The notes beneath the pieces are model-generated. The model was given only the letters and a program-made list of their open reading frames with translations. It did no database searches and was not told the origin of the DNA. A program made the translations under genes and the position numbers. Positions 34,811-41,958 of a stretch of DNA of 64,000 nt are shown in pieces. Positions within the stretch are counted from its first letter, which is position 1; each line of letters starts with the position of its first letter. The stretch lies in NCBI GenBank assembly GCA_000436375.1, contig FR885511.1, forward strand, positions 182,891 through 246,890, in the 5' to 3' direction. Source of the DNA: Azospirillum sp. CAG:239. Its GTDB lineage: Bacteria; Pseudomonadota; Alphaproteobacteria; RF32; CAG-239.

Positions 34811-34831
34811 AATCCCTATCTCTCCGCCATT
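34811..34831 (+). repeat. Right attachment-site repeat (attR candidate)
   Basis: Identical 21 bases to 16859-16879 (end of tRNA-Ser). The 120 bases before it are non-coding and contain GAGCGGAGCGAATGAGCG, of a type also seen between the tRNA-Gly 3'-end copies. Confidence 0.85.
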
Positions 34832-34867
34832 AAACAGAAAGCCCTGCATTTGCAGGGTTTCTGTTTA
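34831..34867. terminator. Bidirectional terminator right of the element
   Basis: TAAACAGAAAGCCCTGCA / TGCAGGGTTTCTGTTTA, an 18-bp stem with one wobble (G-T) in the centre. It lies between the attachment repeat and the flavodoxin stop; before insertion it would have been the native terminator of tRNA-Ser. Confidence 0.75.
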
Positions 34868-34879
34868 ATGAAGTCCGGT

Positions 34880-35461
34880 TTAATTGCTGAAACCTAAACC
34901 TTTCAGCCAGCCGGAGAGGCCTGTTGTACGGTTGCCGTAGCCGATCCAGGCATTGCTGTTCACGTCGCAACCCTGACACTGTGCCGTCATATCGGTAACG
35001 GTATGTTGGGCACCGCCGCCACCATGTGTTATAAACGGGATAACTTTTTTTCCTTTCAGACGGTAGGTTTCGAGAAAACTGCTTACCTGCGGCGTAATGG
35101 TGCCCCACCAGTTTGGCGAACCAAGGAAAACAACGTCATATTGGGTTATGTCGGTAACTGCGGTTGTCAATTTAGGACGATAGCCAGCGTCGATTTCTTT
35201 TTTGGCCTGCGTGGTCATCGGGCGGTATTCTTCGGGATAGCTTCCTTCGGTTTTAATTTCGAACAGGTCTCCGCCGACGAGTTTATGAATTGCTTCGGCG
35301 ACTTCTTTGGTGTTGCCGCTGTATGAATAGTAGGCAATCAGGATTTTGGGCGTTTCGTTTTTCACTGTATTGTTCTCCTCTTTAAGTTGGGCATTTGATT
35401 TATAGCCGAACAGAGCCAGCAGAGAAAGGACGACGGCTCCGAACAGGATTGTTTTGTTCAT
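34880..35461 (-). CDS. Exported flavodoxin-like protein
   Basis: A 193-residue protein with an N-terminal signal or anchor (ILFGAVVLSLLALFGYKSNA), then a flavodoxin fold: the FMN-phosphate loop ILIAYYSYSGNTKEVA, the GSPNWWGTITP loop and PFITHGGGG. Family proteins carry FMN and shuttle electrons; an exported form could reduce envelope substrates. A MerR-type promoter lies about 100 bases upstream (35557-35587), matching the one ahead of the polyferredoxin-tat operon. Confidence 0.88.
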   Translation of the reverse strand: MNKTILFGAVVLSLLALFGYKSNAQLKEENNTVKNETPKILIAYYSYSGNTKEVAEAIHKLVGGDLFEIKTEGSYPEEYRPMTTQAKKEIDAGYRPKLTTAVTDITQYDVVFLGSPNWWGTITPQVSSFLETYRLKGKKVIPFITHGGGGAQHTVTDMTAQCQGCDVNSNAWIGYGNRTTGLSGWLKGLGFSN

Positions 35462-35556
35462 TTTTTTTCTCCTTTGTTGGTGTGTTGAACTGAATTTGTG
35501 AACGATTCCACCAGTTTCAATATATGGCAGAGATTTTTTTGCATTGATTTGATTAC

Positions 35557-35587
35557 AGCTTAATCTTTAGAGCATGCTCTAGGTCAA
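35557..35587 (-). promoter_or_regulatory. MerR-type promoter for the flavodoxin gene
   Basis: On the minus strand TTGACC (35582-35587) and TAAGCT (35557-35562) are separated by a long 19-base spacer carrying the perfect palindrome TAGAGCATGCTCTA (35568-35581). A long spacer with a centred dyad is the hallmark of MerR-family activation. No merR gene is in the window. Confidence 0.75.
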
Positions 35588-35601
35588 GAACTTTTTTTAT
35601 T

Positions 35602-36309
35602 TTATTTTTGTTTCGGCCGCGAAAAAAACAAACTGGTTTCAAAAAGCGCATAAGTTGGAACGGCAAGCATTAGCTGGCTGACAATGTCGGGCGGTGTCAG
35701 CAGGGCGGCCAGAAGCAAAATGCCAACGATGACGTGTGGACGTTTGCCGGTTATGGAGCGGTAAGAAACGATACCGGAACGAATCAGCGAGCGGGTAATC
35801 AGCGGAAACTGAAACATCAGCCCGAAAACTACCGACAGCCAAAGTGCGGTTGAAATGATGCCGGAAACGCCAAAAACGGCTCTTATATTCGGTGTTGCAA
35901 AACTCAAGCCGAAATTTATCAGCAGGGGCAGGATAAAAAAGACGCAAAACAGTGCGCCAAAGATGAATAATATGCAGGAAGACAAGACAATGGACCTGAT
36001 GAAACGGCGTTCGTTGTCGTGAAGTGCCGGCAGGACAAATTCCCAAATATTTTTGGCGATGTAAGGAGAACAGATCAGAATGTCCAGTACAACAGCCGTT
36101 TTGATCTGTAAAACGAAAACTTCCATCGGTAAAAAATAGTTTAAGGAGATGTTATTGCCTGATGTCATGATTCTGATAAGCAGGTCAATGCAGTCCGGTG
36201 CGGCAAGAAACATCGGAAGAAGTCCGATGCCCAATGCCGCAAAACATTTTATCAATGTTGAACGGAGAGCTTCCAAATGCTCAATAAGACTTTCCTGCCG
36301 TTTTTCCAT
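35602..36309 (-). CDS. tatC: Sec-independent translocase TatC
   Basis: A 235-residue polytopic protein with the TatC N-terminus SLIEHLEALRSTLIKC, the helix-2 region, and F/P-rich helices 4-6 (FGLMFQFPLITRSL). TatC recognises twin-arginine signals and exports folded proteins. It follows tatA by 3 bases in an operon headed by the polyferredoxin gene. tatB is not in the operon. Length is slightly short for TatC but complete. Confidence 0.95.
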   Translation of the reverse strand: MEKRQESLIEHLEALRSTLIKCFAALGIGLLPMFLAAPDCIDLLIRIMTSGNNISLNYFLPMEVFVLQIKTAVVLDILICSPYIAKNIWEFVLPALHDNERRFIRSIVLSSCILFIFGALFCVFFILPLLINFGLSFATPNIRAVFGVSGIISTALWLSVVFGLMFQFPLITRSLIRSGIVSYRSITGKRPHVIVGILLLAALLTPPDIVSQLMLAVPTYALFETSLFFSRPKQK

Positions 36310-36312
36310 CGG

Positions 36313-36522
36313 TTATTTTTCGTCTTTCTTTTTTTCTTCTTCGGCGGCGTTGTCGATGTCTTTTTTCAGCTCTTGTGCTTCGTTTTGCAGCATGTCCCGT
36401 GCTTTTTTGTATTCATACTGTGCTCTGCCGAGGGCTTTGGCGAGTTCGGGAATTCTTTTGCCGCCAAAAAGAATCAGAACAACGATTAGAATCAGGACGA
36501 TTTCGGATAAACCTAAAGACAT
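36313..36522 (-). CDS. tatA: Twin-arginine translocase subunit TatA
   Basis: A 69-residue protein: N-terminal membrane helix [17 protein letters not shown], the FG hinge, [20 protein letters not shown] amphipathic helix, and an acidic-basic tail. This is a TatA/E type; a TatB role cannot be excluded. Middle gene between the polyferredoxin (10 bases) and tatC (3 bases). Confidence 0.92.
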   Translation of the reverse strand: MSLGLSEIVLILIVVLILFGGKRIPELAKALGRAQYEYKKARDMLQNEAQELKKDIDNAAEEEKKKDEK

Positions 36523-36532
36523 TATTTTCTCC

Positions 36533-37807
36533 TTATAATATTTTCTGTGTTTCTACGGGAATTACGGTAATGGCATTTACCGGACAGGCATTTTGGCATG
36601 CGCCGCAGCCAATGCAGCCTTTGGCATCGATTTGCGGAAAGCCGCCGTTTTTTCGGCAAATAATCTGACGCGGGCATTTCATGACGCAAATGCCGCATTT
36701 GATGCAGGCGTTTTCGTCGACAGTGGCCAGGCCGATTTGTGTTTTCTGCTTTTCTGCCAGAGAAATTTTTTTAATGGCTCCCGATGGACAGACAGCAGAA
36801 CAATTATGACAGTCATAGTCGCAAAAACTCTCGGCGTAGTCAATATGTACGGCAGGATAATCCGCTGACGCCTTTTTTATGATTTTCATCGGACAGCCGG
36901 CGACGCAGAGGTTGCAGTTGAGGCAGCGGCTGGCAAATTCTCCGGGGTTGCCAGCACCTGCAGGCAGAATGACTTTTTTGGTTTTGTCGGCGATTGTCCG
37001 GCTGAGCCTGATGCCGCCTTTTACGGCTACGGACAAAACTGCCGCTGCGGCCGCCGCTGTCAACAATCTGCGTCTTTCCGGACTGAACGGAACTGCTGCA
37101 ACCGGTTCGCTGCGGTAATCAATGCCGTTTTGTCGGCAAACAGCAAGGCACTTGAAGCATTTGATGCAGGTTTCGTTGTTGACGGTTTTGCTCCTGAAGT
37201 CAATACTGCCGGTTGGACATCCGGTTGCGCAAAGGCCGCAGGAAACACACTGTTCCGGGTTAATCAGAATTTTTTTGCGGGCATGGACGGCAAGCAGGCC
37301 GAGGAGGGTTCCGACCGGATAGATGTTGGCGCAAAAAATACGTCCAAAAAACCAGGTCAGAACGGCAACGAATCCGAAAGCGGCCAGTCCGGGAAGCGCG
37401 CCGCTTGCCGCCGAACCGAAAAGAGCGTAGGGGTCAATCAGGCGAATGACGGCAACCGTGCCGCCGAGCAGTACGCCGAAGAAAACGGCAGCAAGAAAAT
37501 ATTTGGCCGGACGGTTTTGACGAAAGCCGGTGCGGCGTCGGAAAAACAGCATCAGAAATTCCTGGAGCAGCCCGAAAGGGCAGAGGGTTGAGCAATAGAC
37601 ACGGCCGAAAAAGAGCGTGAGAAGCAATAATGCGCTGAGAAGAATTGCCGCGGTCAGCGAGACGTCGACGAGAAAACGTTGCAGCAGCGCGGTCAATTGG
37701 AGGTCAAAAATTTTTACGGGGTAAAATGCACTGAAAAAGGCAAGAAAGCACAACATGCCTGTAACCCAGGCGATGATGCAGCGAATGCGAAAGTAAGTTT
37801 TGTTCAT
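36533..37807 (-). CDS. NapH/NapG-like membrane polyferredoxin
   Basis: A 424-residue protein. The first half is NapH-like: several membrane helices with [13 protein letters not shown], then cluster motifs [12 protein letters not shown] and [11 protein letters not shown]. At 245-247 an internal RRR precedes [18 protein letters not shown], a Tat-signal-like anchor, after which a NapG/MauM-like domain carries [37 protein letters not shown] and [12 protein letters not shown]. It may move electrons from quinol across the membrane. It heads an operon with tatA and tatC, behind a MerR-type promoter. Confidence 0.88.
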   Translation of the reverse strand: MNKTYFRIRCIIAWVTGMLCFLAFFSAFYPVKIFDLQLTALLQRFLVDVSLTAAILLSALLLLTLFFGRVYCSTLCPFGLLQEFLMLFFRRRTGFRQNRPAKYFLAAVFFGVLLGGTVAVIRLIDPYALFGSAASGALPGLAAFGFVAVLTWFFGRIFCANIYPVGTLLGLLAVHARKKILINPEQCVSCGLCATGCPTGSIDFRSKTVNNETCIKCFKCLAVCRQNGIDYRSEPVAAVPFSPERRRLLTAAAAAAVLSVAVKGGIRLSRTIADKTKKVILPAGAGNPGEFASRCLNCNLCVAGCPMKIIKKASADYPAVHIDYAESFCDYDCHNCSAVCPSGAIKKISLAEKQKTQIGLATVDENACIKCGICVMKCPRQIICRKNGGFPQIDAKGCIGCGACQNACPVNAITVIPVETQKIL

Positions 37808-37841
37808 TTTTTTCTGTTCGTTATGGCAATCGGTTGCTTAC

Positions 37842-37872
37842 AGCATAAACCTTAGAGCCCGCTTTAAGTCAA
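37842..37872 (-). promoter_or_regulatory. MerR-type promoter for the polyferredoxin-tatAC operon
   Basis: TTGACT (37867-37872), a 19-base spacer, then TATGCT (37842-37847) on the minus strand. The spacer carries a near-dyad with the same GCTCTAA half-site as the flavodoxin promoter. Both units are therefore likely controlled by one regulator. Confidence 0.75.
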
Positions 37873-37923
37873 GTCTTTTTATCCGTTTTCGGAGAAAACG
37901 TTTGGCCGCGGATGCCGTCAGCT

Positions 37924-38271
37924 TCAGTCCCATCTTTTGAAGACGAAAAAAGCTGCCAGCAGAAGAAGCAGAAAACCGACCGCGTCGTTCCATTTCAACC
38001 CTTCTTTGAGGTAAAGCGCCGAAAAGACTGCAAAAACCGCAAGGGTAATAATTTCCTGTATGATTTTAAGCTGCGGGGCGGTAAAATAGTCATGACCGAT
38101 GCGGTTGGCGGGAACTTGAAAGCAATATTCGAAAAAGGCTATTCCCCAGCTGGCCAGAATCACGATCCACAGGGCGGCCGATTTGTATTTGAGGTGGCCG
38201 TACCAGGCAAAGATCATGAAAATATTTGAAACGACAAGCAGTACAATCGGATAAAACTGTCTCATTTTCAT
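37924..38271 (-). CDS. DUF486 family membrane protein
   Basis: A 115-residue protein with four hydrophobic segments: YPIVLLVVSNIFMIFAWYGHL, an AALWIVILASWGIAFFEYCF span, IIQEIITLAVFAVFSALYL and AVGFLLLLLAAFFVF. The ANRIGH and FFEYCFQVPAN motifs match DUF486, a small drug/metabolite-transporter-like family of unknown substrate. The ATG at 38271 follows GGAAG; a longer start at 38319 is less likely. Monocistronic. Confidence 0.82.
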   Translation of the reverse strand: MKMRQFYPIVLLVVSNIFMIFAWYGHLKYKSAALWIVILASWGIAFFEYCFQVPANRIGHDYFTAPQLKIIQEIITLAVFAVFSALYLKEGLKWNDAVGFLLLLLAAFFVFKRWD

Positions 38272-38337
38272 TCTCGGAAGAAGTTGTAAAACTGCCATTG
38301 ATAATATGACCGGGAACATTTAATTTCAAGGCAGAAA

Positions 38338-38367
38338 ATACGGAACCCGGTTGCGCGGATTCCGTAT
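38338..38367 (-). terminator. Terminator after the nicotianamine-synthase-like gene
   Basis: ATACGGAA/TTCCGTAT outer stem with a GC-rich inner part, followed on the minus strand by TTTTCTG, about 30 bases past the stop. Confidence 0.65.
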
Positions 38368-38395
38368 CTTTCGTTTCAGGAGTTATATTTGATGT

Positions 38396-39184
38396 TTATT
38401 GTATTTCAAGGAGAAAAGATGAGTTTAACGTCATATTGTCTCCGGCATGATAGTTGCTTATTTTATATTTCTGAAAAATTTCCCTTTCCAGTTCGGCATA
38501 AAACAGGCAGGAGAATTTTTCAGCGTCCCGCACAATCAGATATTTGATTCCGGTGTTGTGCAGTTTATTGACCAGGGATGTCTTTTCATCGATCATGCTG
38601 GCGATGAAAACCAGGTCATATCTGCGATAGTCCGCCTGTGCAGCTTCGGCGTGAATGAAGCCGAAGTCAAGGTTCAGACTGTCGCATAATCGTTTTGAAA
38701 GCGTCAACGCTTTCAAATCTTTGTCAATCAGGTCGATTTCGTAACTGCCGAGTTGCCGCAGCAGAATCGCGGTCATCGGCAGAGGGCCGGAACCGACGAA
38801 AGCAATGTGCCTGATATTGGGCAGGTCTTTGATGAAGCCGTATTCATTCAGGGTAATCTGCCGGTACTGTTCGTAATACCAGAAAGTTTTCAGCCGGTTT
38901 ATGCCGCCGTTCGGTTCTTTGCAAAATCGGGCAGCCCAGTATTTTTCCATCTCGCATTCGGCGCATTGGGCAATGCTGCGGATTTTGCCAACCAGCGGCC
39001 TGATGCCGGGGCTGTTCAGAATTTTGTCGCAAAATGTCTGCGTACAGACGTTTTTTTCTATCAGCGTCATGACCAGACGATTAAGAACGCGGCAGAGCGT
39101 TTCGTTGTCCGGCGTCATGTCTTTCTGCCGACGGAGAATCCTATAGGAATCCTGAATGAAAGAAATTGTTTCCGGCTCAGTCAT
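38396..39184 (-). CDS. Nicotianamine-synthase-like enzyme (opine metallophore type)
   Basis: A 262-residue protein of the NAS/CntL family. The SAM-site motif HIAFVGSGPLPMTAILL and YEIDLIDKDLKALTLSK are diagnostic; the N-terminal helical part is typical of bacterial NAS-like enzymes. These join an aminobutyrate unit from SAM to an amino acid in metallophore synthesis. The opine dehydrogenase partner (CntM-like) is not next to it. A Fur box lies in the divergent region with fur. The ATG at 39184 has GGAAC upstream; a TTG at 39196 is an alternative. Confidence 0.85.
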   Translation of the reverse strand: MTEPETISFIQDSYRILRRQKDMTPDNETLCRVLNRLVMTLIEKNVCTQTFCDKILNSPGIRPLVGKIRSIAQCAECEMEKYWAARFCKEPNGGINRLKTFWYYEQYRQITLNEYGFIKDLPNIRHIAFVGSGPLPMTAILLRQLGSYEIDLIDKDLKALTLSKRLCDSLNLDFGFIHAEAAQADYRRYDLVFIASMIDEKTSLVNKLHNTGIKYLIVRDAEKFSCLFYAELEREIFQKYKISNYHAGDNMTLNSSFLLEIQ

Positions 39185-39215
39185 GACTTGTTCCAAATTA
39201 CTGTTGACTTATTTA

Positions 39216-39238
39216 TTGAGAATGATAATCTTTCTCAA
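39216..39238. promoter_or_regulatory. Fur box between the NAS-like gene and fur
   Basis: A near-perfect 23-base palindrome from TTGAGAATGATAATC to TTTCTCAA, matching the GATAATGATAATCATTATC-type Fur box at its core (GAATGATAATC). It overlaps the divergent promoters, so Fur probably represses both genes in iron excess. Confidence 0.85.
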
Positions 39239-39296
39239 ACAGAAGATTTTATAAAGCTTTATTTTTTATGTGTCAACATTTTTTATGAGGAAATTC

Positions 39297-39710
39297 ATGT
39301 CGCTTTTTGAGAAAGTATTTAAGGAAAAGGGAATCAATCTGACGTCTTCCCGGCGGGCGCTGTTTCAGGTGCTGGAGAATTCGAAAACCCATCTTACGGT
39401 GGACGAGATTCTGAACCGGGCGAGAAAAAAAGACAAGACGCTCGGCTTGGCAACGGTTTACCGTACTCTGAACATGCTTTGCGAACTCGGCCTGATTGAA
39501 AAACACGAATTTCCGAATTTGGAGCCTGCGTACGAAAAGGTTTCGGGGGAGGTGCATCACCACCATCATATTATTGATATGGGAGACGGTGCGGTTACCG
39601 AATTTGCGGCTGACGAGCTGGACGTCATTTTGGAGAAAATTGCGGCGTCGCACGGTTATAAGATGCTTGGGCATAAGATTGAAATATACGGAGAAAAAAC
39701 TGAAAAATGA
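39297..39710 (+). CDS. Ferric-uptake-type regulator (Fur family)
   Basis: A 137-residue Fur-family repressor. The winged-helix part includes TSSRRALFQVLENS, then LGLATVYRTLNMLCELGLIEKHEF (recognition helix ATVYRTL). Metal site HHHHHIIDMGDG is present, but no CxxC zinc motif is seen, so the structural zinc site is missing. Fur or a close relative such as Zur/Mur/Irr is possible. The ATG at 39297 has AGGAAA upstream. The next gene starts within its end (4-base overlap). Confidence 0.88.
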   Translation: MSLFEKVFKEKGINLTSSRRALFQVLENSKTHLTVDEILNRARKKDKTLGLATVYRTLNMLCELGLIEKHEFPNLEPAYEKVSGEVHHHHHIIDMGDGAVTEFAADELDVILEKIAASHGYKMLGHKIEIYGEKTEK

Positions 39711-41026
39711 CTGATGCGGTCGAAATTGTCAGCGATTTGGTCAAAATTCCTTCGGTTTCGCCGTTCGGACGAAATGAAACAGAACGTCGCGAGCGCTTTG
39801 AGCGTTGCCGCGAAGTCCTTGCATATCTGGAAGAGTTTTTGCAAAAACAGGGTGCACAGACCGAGCAGCTGGTTTTTGAAGGCGGGCATGACAAATGGTG
39901 GTATCCGGTGCCGAATCTGTATGCGGAACTGACTATCGGCGACAGGAAAGCAGCCGGCCACAAATTTTTATGTTATATGGGGCATATCGACGTTGTTCCG
40001 GTTGGCGAGGAGAAGCTCTGGCGGCGTCCGCCTTTTTCCGGGCAGATTGACGAAGGTTTCGTCTGGGGGCGGGGCGCAACGGACATGAAAGGCAGCGTCG
40101 GCGCCTGGATAAGCGCTCTGGAGAAGCTGAAAGCCGGCAAAGGCGTCGGCGTGAATCTGACAATCGGCACACTGATTACCGGCGACGAGGAATGGGCGGC
40201 GGTTAACGGCAGCGACAAGGTGTTGGCCTGGATGAAAGCCAACGGCAAAAATCCCGACGCTTTTATTGTCGGGGAACCGTCGTCGCGGGATTATCTCGGA
40301 ACGCATATCAAAACCGGCCGACGCGGTTCGCTGGTCGGGTATCTGGAGGCAAAGGGAACGCAGGGACACCGGGCTTATGAGGAGCTGTTTGAAAATCCGA
40401 ATCGGGCGCTGGCTTACGCCATGGTTATTCTCAATGCCAAAAGATGGAAAGACGGCAACCGGCATTTTCCGAATACGACTTTCGAGACGGTGGCCCTGCA
40501 GTCTGGCGATTTTGCCGCCAGCGCGGTTATTCCGGAAACGGCCGCGGCAATGTGGAACGTGCGGTTTACGAGCCGGCAGAGCAAGGAAAAGGTGCTGGCC
40601 GATTTGCAGGAGATATTGTTGAATCCGCCGCGTTTTCTGCGCAGGCATCCTGATTATGCCAAGGCACGGGAAGTGATTGTGCGGGCAAATATGGAAACGG
40701 CGTCAGAGCCTTATTATTCGGAACCGGGATCGTTGGCGCAGAGTGCGCTTGAGGCTATTCGCGCATCGCTGCGAATCGAGGCGCAGACTGACGGTTCGGG
40801 CGGAACGACCGACGGCCGCTTTATCGGCAGATATTTTCCCCGGGCGCAGATTATTGAACTCGGAACGCCCGAAAAAGGCGGTATCGTTGACGGCAAGCCG
40901 CGCGGCGATTACGGCAGGAGAGGCGGCATGCATCAGATTGACGAACGTGCGGCACAGCAGGATTTGCGAAAAGTAAGCGAAATTTATGCCTTAACTCTGA
41001 AAAATTTTGCCATGAAGGAGTATTGA
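39707..41026 (+). CDS. M20 peptidase, DapE/ArgE type
   Basis: A 439-residue zinc hydrolase. Metal-site motifs: YMGHIDVVPVGE, GRGATDMKGSVGAW and GDEEWAAVNG; then VGEPSSRDYLGTHIKTGRRGSL and the C-terminal TDGSGGTTDGRFIG, all typical of succinyl-diaminopimelate desuccinylase. It is about 50 residues longer than normal DapE. DapE cleaves N-succinyl-LL-DAP in lysine and peptidoglycan synthesis; other M20 substrates cannot be excluded. Overlaps fur by 4 bases. Confidence 0.83.
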   Translation: MTDAVEIVSDLVKIPSVSPFGRNETERRERFERCREVLAYLEEFLQKQGAQTEQLVFEGGHDKWWYPVPNLYAELTIGDRKAAGHKFLCYMGHIDVVPVGEEKLWRRPPFSGQIDEGFVWGRGATDMKGSVGAWISALEKLKAGKGVGVNLTIGTLITGDEEWAAVNGSDKVLAWMKANGKNPDAFIVGEPSSRDYLGTHIKTGRRGSLVGYLEAKGTQGHRAYEELFENPNRALAYAMVILNAKRWKDGNRHFPNTTFETVALQSGDFAASAVIPETAAAMWNVRFTSRQSKEKVLADLQEILLNPPRFLRRHPDYAKAREVIVRANMETASEPYYSEPGSLAQSALEAIRASLRIEAQTDGSGGTTDGRFIGRYFPRAQIIELGTPEKGGIVDGKPRGDYGRRGGMHQIDERAAQQDLRKVSEIYALTLKNFAMKEY

Positions 41027-41028
41027 CG

Positions 41029-41517
41029 ATGGTTGAAGTCAAAGTTTTACGCGAAGAAAATCTGGCTGCGGCGGAACAACTTTATGAGGCCTCGGTTCGG
41101 GACAATCCGCAGGGGTTTATCCAGCAGCTGTATCTTTTTCCGAACATCAAGACATTTATCCGACAGACTGAACGCAACGGCGGCATGTTTGCCGGTGTTT
41201 TTGAAAACGGACAAATCGTCGGGATGGGCGGTATCGTCAGGAAGAGCGACAGAGAGGCCGAAGTCTGTAAACTTCATGTCCGCAAAGAGTTTAAAGGGCG
41301 CGGCTATGGCGAAAAACTGTTAAATTATCTGGAACGCATGGCGCGTCTGAAAGGCTTTGAAAAACTGCGTCTGCATGTTACGACGAGCCAGCGTCCGGCG
41401 ATTAACCTGTATCGAAAGTCGGCGTTTTTGCCGACCGGAAACGAGGTTTATATGACGGAGATTGAGGGAAAGACATATGAATACGATACCTTGTATATGG
41501 AAAAATTAATTGTTTGA
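41029..41517 (+). CDS. GNAT-family N-acetyltransferase
   Basis: A 162-residue acetyltransferase. Motif A is VCKLHVRKEFKGRGYGEKLL (VRKEFKGRGYGEKLL), binding acetyl-CoA; motif B is RLHVTTSQRPAINLYRKSAF. The N-terminal half binds the acceptor, which is unknown. The ATG at 41029 has AGGAG 10 bases upstream and follows the M20 gene by 2 bases, forming an operon. Confidence 0.88.
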   Translation: MVEVKVLREENLAAAEQLYEASVRDNPQGFIQQLYLFPNIKTFIRQTERNGGMFAGVFENGQIVGMGGIVRKSDREAEVCKLHVRKEFKGRGYGEKLLNYLERMARLKGFEKLRLHVTTSQRPAINLYRKSAFLPTGNEVYMTEIEGKTYEYDTLYMEKLIV

Positions 41518-41564
41518 CATCGCTTTCCGCTTATTGCAAAAAGAGAAAAACGAAAGGGGAAAAG

Positions 41565-41927
41565 ATGAGTTTTGAATTTGCGCATTTTAATTTTAACGTC
41601 GCGAATCTGGAAAACAGCAAAAGGTTTTATGAAAAGGCGCTGGGACTGAAAGAAATTCGCCGAATGACGGGAAACGGGTTTACGCTGGTTTATCTTGGCG
41701 ACGGCAGAACGTCCTTTGAGTTGGAGCTGACCGAACTGCAAAATCATCCGCAGAAATATGATTTGGGCGAGGGCGAGTTTCATCTGGCGGTTTATCCCGA
41801 CGATTATGACGCAGCCTTTCGCAAACATTCGGAAATGGGTTGCGTTTGTTTTGAAAACCGGGAGATGGGCGTTTATTTTATTGAAGACCCTGACGGTTAC
41901 TGGATTGAGATTCTGCCGAAGAAGTGA
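41565..41927 (+). CDS. VOC-family glyoxalase-like protein
   Basis: A 120-residue vicinal-oxygen-chelate protein: FAHFNFNVANLENSKRFYEKALGL at the start (NVANLENSKRFYEKALG), and GVYFIEDPDGYWIEILP with the metal-ligand Glu at the C-terminus. Closest in pattern to lactoylglutathione lyase, which detoxifies methylglyoxal, though several VOC functions exist. The ATG at 41565 follows AAGGGGAAAAG. Last gene of the fur-headed run. Confidence 0.85.
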   Translation: MSFEFAHFNFNVANLENSKRFYEKALGLKEIRRMTGNGFTLVYLGDGRTSFELELTELQNHPQKYDLGEGEFHLAVYPDDYDAAFRKHSEMGCVCFENREMGVYFIEDPDGYWIEILPKK

Positions 41928-41958
41928 CGACTGATCCGGGACGGAGAATCTGAACCGT

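Larger units (their letters stand above)
16859..34831. mobile_element. Integrated element at tRNA-Ser, prophage- or satellite-like, with defence cargo
   Basis: A 21-bp perfect direct repeat (16859-16879 and 34811-34831), spanning the tRNA T-loop distal side to the CCA plus TT, bounds about 18 kb. Inside are a serine recombinase, DUF2924, a ParB-methyltransferase, DUF5681, a terminase large subunit, an XRE regulator and AT-rich cargo. No capsid, portal, tail or lysis cassette is recognisable. The tRNA is intact at the left. The right third is clearly more AT-rich than the left half, suggesting layered acquisition. Confidence 0.85.
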
